DNA from: Bacteroidaceae bacterium
Lineage (GTDB): Bacteria > Bacteroidota > Bacteroidia > Bacteroidales > Bacteroidaceae
DNA length: 13,682 nt
Direction of reading: 5' to 3'
Assembly (NCBI GenBank): GCA_016302435.1
Contig: JAEDNQ010000050.1
Location: forward strand, 1 to 13,682
Shown: positions 1 through 6,101 of the stretch, piece by piece
Position numbering within the stretch: position 1 is the stretch's first letter
Layout: every line of letters begins with the position of its first letter
Notes under the pieces: generated by a model
Told to the model about the DNA's origin: nothing
What the model saw: only the letters and a program-made list of their open reading frames with translations
The model's database searches: none
Made by a program: the position numbers and the translations under genes

Positions 1-53
1 TTCTGCTGCATGATAGCCTCAAAATCGCCTCAAGCTAATTTATAGAACACCCC
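1..53 (-). mobile_element. MITE copy C (partial, cut by window edge)
   Basis: These 53 bases are the reverse complement of one end of the 188-bp element found complete at 8460-8647 and 8832-9019. They include the 19-bp terminal repeat (35-53, reading CTAATTTATAGAACACCCC) and the adjoining internal sequence. The element is inverted relative to the other two copies. The flanking bases on the visible side are TTGA (54-57), which would be the target duplication; the other side lies outside the window. At the first two bases it agrees with copy B rather than copy A. It ends 29 bp downstream of the stop codon of the regulator gene. Confidence 0.85.
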
Positions 54-82
54 TTGACAAAAACGTTCGTATGGGGCATTGC

Positions 83-1651
83 TTATTTTTCACCTGCTTG
101 TCCCTCGCCGTTGTCTATGTGTTCTTCCTCCGCGCTGTCTTCATTGCTTGGGGCTTGTTCTGCATTTTTGTCCTTTATGGAAAAAGCCTTTTCGTATCTC
201 AGGCGTCTCATATATTCAGACGGTGATATGCCATACTCGCTCTTGAAGTTTTCAGTCAGTCGCTTAGGACTTGAAAGTCCCAGGTTGGTGGCAATCTCTG
301 CCATTTGCATCTGGCTCTGTTCCAGATACTGCTTTGCGCGTTTCATCCTCAGTGTGCGTATGAACTCAGCAGGTCCCTTGCCAGTGATGCTGATGAGCTT
401 CTTGTACAGGTATGTGCGGCTGAGCGAGAGCTCCTGTCCGAGCACTTCTACTGAGAACTCGGGGTCAGACATGTGCTCCTCACATATCCTGATAGCCGTC
501 TGTATGAACTGTTCGTCTACCGACGTGATAGTGATTTCGCTTGGCTTCACGTCCACCTTTTCTCTGAACTGCTTCTGCCTTATCTCCTTCTTCTCGATAA
601 ACTTCTTCACTCTCAGTCTCAGCATCTCCACGTTGAACGGCTTGGTGATATAGTCGTCGGCGCCCATCTTGAGTCCTTCCATCTCACCGTCGTTGCTGGC
701 GATACCAGTGAGGAGTATGACAGGTATGTGCGACCACTGAAGGTCACTCTTTATGCGTCGGCAGAGTTCAAAACCATTCATCTTAGGCATGGTGATATCG
801 CTCACCACGAGGTCTATGCCGTCGTTGTCCCTCAGTCGCTCCAGAGCTTCCTCACCGTTGCGAGCGGTGAGCACATTGTATTCGCCTCTGAAGTAGTCGC
901 GCACAAAGCGGCACATGTCAGCGCTGTCGTCGACCATGAGCATGGTGAAGCGGTGGTTGAAGGGCTCCTCCATGTTCTTGTCCCCCATTTCGCTCAGTTC
1001 CATGACAGCAGCCGCATTGCTGTCATCCACGCTGGAGAGGGTAGGCGACAGTTTCTCAGGCCCTGCTATGCCCTTGTCGTTAGCGTGAGTGACCATGATG
1101 CCGTATGTCGTGCCGCCCTCATCTTCGTCAAGCGCAGGACTGGCAGAGGCGGCTGTGGCGGCAGCATTGGCCGATGTCATGTTGGCGGCAGCATTGGCCG
1201 ATGCCACGTTGGCGGCAGCAGCGTTGTCCGTGCTGTCGAAAGCCATTACCATGTTGGCAGGAGTAGCATTGGGATTGATGCCTACAGGCAGCATGTTTAT
1301 CTGGTGGAGCATCATCTGTGCGCTTCTCAAGATCATGTGCAGCTTCATTCTTGCATCCTCGGGCAGAGGGTCGCTGGCCATCTGCTGTAGAGGGCTTATC
1401 ACCATTGTCATAGGTGTGAGCAGAGCCTGACTCACGCTTGTCAGCACATTCCTCTTCATATCCTCCGTCTCCTTCTCGTGCTGCTTCTCAAGTGCAGCCT
1501 TCTGCTGTTCCAGCTTGGCGCGGAAGCGTTTGTTGGCGGTGGACAATGCTATATAAAACGCTATCGCCACAATAAGGGCAATCAGAGCGGTAGTGGTCAT
1601 TGTTATTTCCCATGCTATCTCACAGGGTACGATGGTGGCTAAGGATTTCAT
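83..1651 (-). CDS. Sensor-less HTCS-derived response regulator with AraC-type DNA-binding domain
   Basis: Probably a membrane-anchored transcription regulator. Numbered from a TTG at 1657 (the frame is 524 aa), it has: one hydrophobic segment (about 21-38); a charged coiled coil (42-70); a stretch resembling a HisKA dimerisation helix pair (68-123); an Ala/Asn/Ser-rich linker (about 130-235); a receiver domain (237-352) with acidic pair D243-D244, phospho-acceptor D287, T317 and K339; an AraC-type HTH (about 383-485); and an acidic tail. In HTCS proteins the HisKA core reads SHELRTP; here it reads SQALLTP, so Q77 replaces the histidine. No HATPase domain and no periplasmic beta-propeller are present. 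I place the start at the ATG at 1651; an ATG at 1600, just before the hydrophobic segment, is also plausible. The receiver and DNA-binding parts look functional, so phosphate would have to come from another kinase or a small donor. Targets are unknown. Confidence 0.85.
   Translation of the reverse strand: MKSLATIVPCEIAWEITMTTTALIALIVAIAFYIALSTANKRFRAKLEQQKAALEKQHEKETEDMKRNVLTSVSQALLTPMTMVISPLQQMASDPLPEDARMKLHMILRSAQMMLHQINMLPVGINPNATPANMVMAFDSTDNAAAANVASANAAANMTSANAAATAASASPALDEDEGGTTYGIMVTHANDKGIAGPEKLSPTLSSVDDSNAAAVMELSEMGDKNMEEPFNHRFTMLMVDDSADMCRFVRDYFRGEYNVLTARNGEEALERLRDNDGIDLVVSDITMPKMNGFELCRRIKSDLQWSHIPVILLTGIASNDGEMEGLKMGADDYITKPFNVEMLRLRVKKFIEKKEIRQKQFREKVDVKPSEITITSVDEQFIQTAIRICEEHMSDPEFSVEVLGQELSLSRTYLYKKLISITGKGPAEFIRTLRMKRAKQYLEQSQMQMAEIATNLGLSSPKRLTENFKSEYGISPSEYMRRLRYEKAFSIKDKNAEQAPSNEDSAEEEHIDNGEGQAGEK
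1157..1220. repeat. 27-bp tandem repeat inside the regulator linker
   Basis: Two full units (1157-1183 and 1184-1210) differ at two positions, and a third partial unit begins at 1211 (GGCGGCAGCA). In the protein they encode Ala/Asn/Ser-rich 9-residue repeats in the linker between the HisKA-like part and the receiver domain. The unit length is a multiple of three, so copy-number change would keep the frame. Confidence 0.8.
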
Positions 1652-1737
1652 TAGCAAGAAAAATTACGATGTTTATGGTTTGTTTATTGACTCAGCATGC
1701 TTCGGCTGTTGCTTGTGCGTGCATGATATATTTTGTG

Positions 1738-1745
1738 CAAATGTA
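1738..1745 (-). promoter_or_regulatory. Putative -7 box of the regulator gene
   Basis: The minus strand reads TACATTTG, matching the Bacteroidetes -7 consensus TAnnTTTG, followed by CAC. It lies 86 bp upstream of the ATG at 1651. I see no TTTG or TTG at the usual -33 distance, so this is a partial match. Confidence 0.4.
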
Positions 1746-1853
1746 CAAAAAAAATCGATACATAGATGTGTTTCCCCGCTCTTTTTTGTAAAATACCCCG
1801 TTGTTTGTGAAGTTTTCTCTGTGAAATGGCTCTTTCTCAACAAGTTTTTTTTT

Positions 1854-1861
1854 TATCTTTG
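1854..1861 (+). promoter_or_regulatory. Orphan -7 box pointing away from the regulator gene
   Basis: The plus strand reads TATCTTTG after a T-tract, a full match to TAnnTTTG, but without a recognisable -33 element. No ordinary gene lies downstream on this strand; only a 16-codon frame follows (1925-1975). The 1658-1989 stretch otherwise holds the regulator promoter and nothing else I can identify. Confidence 0.35.
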
Positions 1862-1924
1862 CAGCCAATTATTAAACAAGACACTTTATTGGCCCCTCTA
1901 AAGTTTTACTAACATTAATAAAAC

Positions 1925-1975
1925 ATGGCTACAGATTTTGAGAATAGGACCAAGCGCTCAGCGGCATATAAATAA
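1925..1975 (+). other. 16-codon frame, possible gene remnant
   Basis: An ATG preceded by an A-rich stretch opens a frame reading MATDFENRTKRSAAYK and then a TAA stop. It lies 63 bp downstream of the TATCTTTG box at 1854-1861, the layout of a normal Bacteroidetes gene start. The stop falls inside a weak inverted repeat (AAATAAG at 1970-1976 with CTTATTT at 1989-1995). It could be a truncated gene start, a tiny peptide or chance. I do not recognise the sequence. Confidence 0.2.
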
Positions 1976-1989
1976 GAGTGCGCACCTGC

Positions 1990-4062
1990 TTATTTTCTTC
2001 CCTTGATGTCAATAGTGAAGCCCACCAGGAGAGCAGTGCCCTCAGTTATGGGGCTGTTGAAGTAATAATATTGGGGTTTGTAGTTGAGCACATTGTCGAG
2101 AGCCACGGTCAGCCGTCCGATGTTAGGCCAGGCGTATGATGCCGACAGCTTCCATAGCGTGTAGGCTGGGTAGCTCACTCTCTTGGTGCCTTGGCTCATG
2201 TCGTAGTAGTCAACATACTCGATATTCTCCACTCCCGAGGCAAAGCGCCCGTTGAGCGAGAGGCGCAACATCTGGTCGGACATTGTGCGGTGCTCCCAGT
2301 CCACACGTGCTGTCAGCGAGTGCTTGCGAGCAGGTATATATTGGTTGTTGATGTTCTGCCCTTCCTTGTTGCGAACAAATCTCTCGTTGCAGTAGGCATA
2401 ACCGAGGCGAGCCTTGATGCCATTGTCCCATTGACCCTGGAGCGAGAGTTCGCCTCCGCAGACAGAGTAGCCGTCGAGGTTGATGTAGTCGAGGTAGAGC
2501 TGGGTCTGGTCGCCTTGCAGATAGTGTGGCACACCTGTAGCGAGCTTATTGTCTATCTTGTTGTAATAAGAGCTGATGGTGACGCTATATCCTCCGTGGG
2601 CATATTCTGCCGACAGGTTGAAGTTGTGGCTTCGCTCTGGTCGGAGGTTGGGGTTGCCGAGTACGATCCAGATGCCTGCCATGTCGAAGTTGTAATATTT
2701 CTCCTTGAGTGATGGCGAGCGGAATCCCATGCCGTAGCTTGCCCTCAGGCTGATGTCGTCAGTAGCCTTAAAGCGTGCGTTCACCTTTGGCGTGAGGCTG
2801 CTCTCTCTGTTGTCGGAGAAATAGTCATAGCGCAGTGCGCCCACCAGTTCCCATTGGGGAGAGATGCGCCAGTCGTACTGGACAAAGGCGTCGCCCGACT
2901 CTTGTGAGCGCGAATTGCCGTCAAGATTGGTGTTGAGAAGGTAGTCGTAGGTGAAGTCGGCACCAGCCGTCAGGATGTCCTCTCCGAATGTATGGTTGTA
3001 GAGCAGACGTGTGGTGTGCTGCACGTTGCGGTAGTCGCGGATGTCGAGGTTGGGTATGCGGTAGAAGTCGGACTTGTCGTATTGGTCAAACGCATAGGCG
3101 AGTTCAATATTGTCATTGTCGCCACACCTCCACAGTCCTCTCGCACCAGCAGAGAAGTCGCGGTATCGCTCTGGTGAATCGGCTGTGCGTGTTATCTCGC
3201 GGAAGTAGTAACCTGCCCTTCCCGTCAGCTTGACAGCCGCTGAAGGCGACCAGGTCAGCTTGTCCTTAACGCTCCATGTGCGGTCGGCAAATGTGGTCGT
3301 CACTACTTGCGCCGAGGGATTGTCTCCATTGCTGAGTTTGTAGCCGTCCACGTTGGTATGGTTGACCGACAGGGAGTTGGCAACGTGGCTGCCCCTCACC
3401 GAAAGGTTGCCGCCGCTCCTCAGCGCATTGTGGCGAGAGAATCGGGAGTGGAGGTTGACATGCCACGGTTCTCTGCTCTCCTTGGTGATGATATTGATGA
3501 CACCTCCCGAGGCATTGCTGCCGTAGAGAGCACTGGCTGCCCCCTTCACTATCTCTATGCGCTCCACATTGCTCATGTCAAGACGTGAGAAGTCAACATC
3601 GTCCATTGTCTCCCCTGCAAGCCTCTCGCCGTCGACGAGGAACAGCACGCTCTGTCCGCCGAATCCGTTCATGTTGAGATGCCTCTTTTGGTTCATGGTG
3701 TAGGAGAACTCCACTCCTGGCATCTCTTCCTGCATGAGGTCTTCCACGTTGGTCGCGTCCGCCTTCTCTATGTCTGCCATGGTGATGAGCCTTGTAGCCA
3801 CAGGTGTGTCTTTCAGGAGTTTGGGTGTGCGAGTGCCTGTCACCACAATGTCGTTCAGCAAGTGAATGGTGTCAGTCTCCAGCACATCTTCCGTAGGAGC
3901 AGTGTCAGCTTCCACCACATCTTCCGTAGGAGCAGTGTCAGTCCTGTGAGCATTCTTTGAGCTCCTGTTGTCGCCCTCGTCCGCTATAGCGTGGAGAAGT
4001 GACGTTGCAGTCAAGCAAAGTGCGAGGCAAAACCTTGTCATGTGGATATGTGAATGAGTCAT
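1990..4062 (-). CDS. hmuR: HmuR-like TonB-dependent outer-membrane receptor (probable heme receptor)
   Basis: An outer-membrane beta-barrel that would import a bound ligand, probably heme, using TonB energy. From the ATG at 4062 it is 690 aa. It has a signal peptide (hydrophobic core about 11-25, MTRFCLALCLTATSLLHA region), a tail with a duplicated 11-residue segment (about 42-63), a TonB-box/plug start at DIVVTGTRT (71-79), a plug to about 195 (VERIEIVKGAASALYGSNASGG region), then the barrel ending in an aromatic-rich C-terminus. FRSP (447-450) and NPNL (470-473) correspond to the FRAP and NPNL boxes of heme receptors. The frame stays open to 4098, but the ATG at 4062 overlaps the stop of the upstream HmuY gene (TGATG), which suggests translational coupling. 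An ATG at 4041 directly before the signal peptide is the alternative. Ligand specificity is inferred from the HmuY neighbour. Confidence 0.88.
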   Translation of the reverse strand: MTHSHIHMTRFCLALCLTATSLLHAIADEGDNRSSKNAHRTDTAPTEDVVEADTAPTEDVLETDTIHLLNDIVVTGTRTPKLLKDTPVATRLITMADIEKADATNVEDLMQEEMPGVEFSYTMNQKRHLNMNGFGGQSVLFLVDGERLAGETMDDVDFSRLDMSNVERIEIVKGAASALYGSNASGGVINIITKESREPWHVNLHSRFSRHNALRSGGNLSVRGSHVANSLSVNHTNVDGYKLSNGDNPSAQVVTTTFADRTWSVKDKLTWSPSAAVKLTGRAGYYFREITRTADSPERYRDFSAGARGLWRCGDNDNIELAYAFDQYDKSDFYRIPNLDIRDYRNVQHTTRLLYNHTFGEDILTAGADFTYDYLLNTNLDGNSRSQESGDAFVQYDWRISPQWELVGALRYDYFSDNRESSLTPKVNARFKATDDISLRASYGMGFRSPSLKEKYYNFDMAGIWIVLGNPNLRPERSHNFNLSAEYAHGGYSVTISSYYNKIDNKLATGVPHYLQGDQTQLYLDYINLDGYSVCGGELSLQGQWDNGIKARLGYAYCNERFVRNKEGQNINNQYIPARKHSLTARVDWEHRTMSDQMLRLSLNGRFASGVENIEYVDYYDMSQGTKRVSYPAYTLWKLSASYAWPNIGRLTVALDNVLNYKPQYYYFNSPITEGTALLVGFTIDIKGRK
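3883..3948. repeat. 33-bp tandem duplication in the receptor gene
   Basis: A 26-bp identical block occurs at 3883-3908 and again at 3916-3941, a spacing of 33 bp. It encodes two successive DTAPTEDV(V/L)E units between the signal peptide and the TonB box of the receptor. The frame is preserved, and the result is a longer acidic periplasmic tail. Confidence 0.85.
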
Positions 4063-4790
4063 CAGTAAGGATATTTGTAATTGATGGTGAGACAGCATTT
4101 CACACCCTTGTTGCTCTGGTAGTTCACCAGTTGCAGGGCGGCGTAGGTGCCGTCGTTAAAACGCAGAATGAAGACGTGGTTGTTGAGTGTGAACGAAGGA
4201 GGAAACGGTGGCAGCTGTACGTCGAGCCAAGAGGATAGGGTAGTGTTGACCTTGATGCCCTGATTGCCTATGATGCCTTGCAGCATCTTGTCCTGCACTG
4301 TCCATACGTCTGTCTCGTTCCACGAGTCCTCGTGGAAGTCGGCATCTGCGTAGGCTGCGCTGCTTTCAGGCAAATCGTCCATTGATGTGAGAGCCGTCTC
4401 GTGGACAGCAGCTCCGTTTGTGCGCACGTTGTTGCGGTGAATGGCTATGTGCCAGGAGTCGGGCTCGGGCTGACTTTCCGTGGCCACGAAAGAGCGTCTC
4501 TCCCTCTTGCTTATGCCTATGCCGAAGACATCATACCAGTATGTGTATATGCCTGTCTGCTCCGCTTCCGGTTCTGTCGCCTCTGCTTCCCCCATGGGGA
4601 TGGGATAAGTGGAGACTGAGAGTGTGTTTAGGTCGATATAATGCCACAGCGTCCAGTCTGAGGCATCTACATATAACTGTTCTTCTCCTGTCTCTACGTC
4701 AGCAGGAGGCGTATCATAGATGTCGTCCATGATGCCGTGGCATGACGCAAAGAGCAGGAGAAGTGACAGTGTCATGAGTGTGTTTCTCAT
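4062..4790 (-). CDS. hmuY: HmuY-family heme-binding lipoprotein
   Basis: A surface or periplasmic lipoprotein of 242 aa expected to bind heme and hand it to the TonB receptor encoded next. The signal peptide ends in a lipobox FASC with the lipid cysteine at residue 17. The family signature is the WHIAIHRNNVRTNGA region (113-127), close to the W-D-I-A-x-H-R-x-D-V-R-T-N-G core of HmuY proteins. An earlier WTLWHYIDL segment (46-54) and a C-terminal FNDGTYAALQLVNY strand pair (211-224) also fit the HmuY fold. The stop codon overlaps the receptor start (TGATG), and the lipoprotein gene upstream ends 76 bp before it, so all three are likely one operon. I cannot tell the axial heme ligands from the sequence alone. 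Confidence 0.85.
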   Translation of the reverse strand: MRNTLMTLSLLLLFASCHGIMDDIYDTPPADVETGEEQLYVDASDWTLWHYIDLNTLSVSTYPIPMGEAEATEPEAEQTGIYTYWYDVFGIGISKRERRSFVATESQPEPDSWHIAIHRNNVRTNGAAVHETALTSMDDLPESSAAYADADFHEDSWNETDVWTVQDKMLQGIIGNQGIKVNTTLSSWLDVQLPPFPPSFTLNNHVFILRFNDGTYAALQLVNYQSNKGVKCCLTINYKYPY

Positions 4791-4866
4791 TCCTGTTTTT
4801 TTGTGTGAGTGCGTATTAAATCTATTGTGTGCGAGTATGATAAAGTCATCTTAGACCTTCGGTGGC

Positions 4867-5748
4867 TTACTTGCCAGATGGAATGGCAGTGGCAGTGCTC
4901 TCAAAGGTGGCTACGATGGGGAAAGGCATCTTGCCGAGCTGGAAAGAGTTCTCCACCTGCAAGCCGTACACTGTGCGCTTCACGATGATGTAGCTATTGT
5001 CAGTGAAGGCATAGTCGCCCTGCATGGTAACCTGTCCCTTTTGTGTGGCTGTGAACTCCTGTGAGAGGCCATATTTGCCATACTCCTGGTAGAACTGGTC
5101 TTTTCCCTTGTCGTATGCCACATTCTCTATCGTGTAGGCACCGAGTTTGAGGTCGCCCATTATAGTGCCTGTGAGCGTGTACTCTGGCACTTCGATGTTG
5201 ATGGTGCTGTCGGCATTGGCTGTGATGGTATATGTGATGTCAGCCGTGTAGTCATAGGCCCCGCCCACAGTGACGGTGTTCGTACCCTTATATTCTCCTG
5301 CTGTCACATTGGCCATGGATGGTTCGCCGGGGAAGAACTCAATGGTGCATCCGCCCATGACTGTGGGGATGGTGATGACAGGCTTCAGAGTAGAACCTGA
5401 AAGCAGGGCACCGTAAGTGTCCACCTTGTTGCCGTAGTTGATGGTGATGTTGCCAGTAGCCGAAATCTCTGTGCCGACCTTGGCCTTAGTGAATATTGCA
5501 TTGCCCCACTGAGGGTCAGAGAACTTGACAACGATTTCGCTGCCTGCATTATAAACTCCGAGCCATGCCTGCTTGCCGTAGTAGGTGCGTGGTATGTACT
5601 TTGATGTGACGTAGATATAGCCATCGAAAGACTGGAAGAGCACAGTGTCCACTTTCTCGTAGCCGTTGTCATTGTCACTGTCGCTGCTGCAAGATGTGGC
5701 TGCACAGAGAGCCACGATTAAAATAGCAAGATACTTTAAAGCTTTCAT
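4867..5748 (-). CDS. Calycin-like-domain lipoprotein, first gene of the heme-uptake operon
   Basis: A 293-aa lipoprotein with a signal peptide and the lipid cysteine at residue 20 (AATSC), followed by an acidic/serine stretch (SSDSDNDNG) of the kind that directs Bacteroidetes lipoproteins to the cell surface. The C-terminal half (about 148-283) has the alternating beta-strand pattern of the Bacteroidetes calycin-like domain (AGEYKGTNTV ... YTIENVAYD). The N-terminal half (30-140) is also beta-rich and I do not recognise it. It is the first gene after the promoter at 5859-5889, with HmuY and the TonB receptor following. Position suggests a partner in heme capture; the molecular role is not shown. 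Domain name confidence is moderate. Confidence 0.75.
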   Translation of the reverse strand: MKALKYLAILIVALCAATSCSSDSDNDNGYEKVDTVLFQSFDGYIYVTSKYIPRTYYGKQAWLGVYNAGSEIVVKFSDPQWGNAIFTKAKVGTEISATGNITINYGNKVDTYGALLSGSTLKPVITIPTVMGGCTIEFFPGEPSMANVTAGEYKGTNTVTVGGAYDYTADITYTITANADSTINIEVPEYTLTGTIMGDLKLGAYTIENVAYDKGKDQFYQEYGKYGLSQEFTATQKGQVTMQGDYAFTDNSYIIVKRTVYGLQVENSFQLGKMPFPIVATFESTATAIPSGK

Positions 5749-5858
5749 TGTTTTTGTGAATGTATGGTTTTGTGTTTTTAAAGTTTTCGATATTGCTGAG
5801 CCTTTGTCCGCATTAGACTATGTCCTCATGGGTTTGTGTGTCATTTGCAAATCGGGTG

Positions 5859-5889
5859 CAAAGGTACGACATATTTCCCTTCCTCACAA
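5859..5889 (-). promoter_or_regulatory. Promoter of the calycin-lipoprotein/hmuY/hmuR operon
   Basis: The minus strand has TACCTTTG (5866-5859), a full -7 box, with TTG at 5889-5887 separated by 20 bp, the normal Bacteroidetes spacing. It would give a leader of about 100 nt. A 10-bp palindrome ATTTGCAAAT (5843-5852) sits at the predicted start site and could be an operator, although palindromes this short are common by chance. The whole 5749-6101 stretch holds only this promoter, the divergent GH43 promoter and the palindrome at 6028-6043. Confidence 0.6.
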
Positions 5890-5980
5890 TCCTTATTTAT
5901 TATGATTTATGTTCTATGATCATCTGATTTTGTCACATTTCCCATATTTTTTCAGACACACTAAACTTTTTGACACGATT

Positions 5981-6015
5981 TTTGCCCTTTCTTATATATA
6001 TAATATGTATATTTG
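5981..6015 (+). promoter_or_regulatory. Promoter of the GH43 gene
   Basis: TATATTTG (6008-6015) is a full -7 box and is followed by CAC. TTTG at 5981-5984 could be the -33 element, but the 23-bp spacing is longer than the usual 19-21. The region around it is a run of alternating T and A. Confidence 0.5.
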
Positions 6016-6027
6016 CACCCACATTGC

Positions 6028-6043
6028 GGCATGCGCGCATGCC
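6028..6043. repeat. 16-bp perfect palindrome in the GH43 leader
   Basis: GGCATGCGCGCATGCC reads the same on both strands and starts 12 bp after the -7 box. Being loop-free, it fits a dimeric protein site better than an RNA hairpin. Its inner 14 bases alternate purine and pyrimidine. Confidence 0.5.
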
Positions 6044-6101
6044 CTGCCGACAAGTCCACAGCTAATCTTATTTCAATCTTAAAGACATATTTTTTACTAT
6101 C

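Noticed and set aside
473..1390. A 305-codon plus-strand frame opposite the regulator gene
   Set aside because: His/Val-rich shadow of the receiver/linker region; no start context and no recognisable motif.
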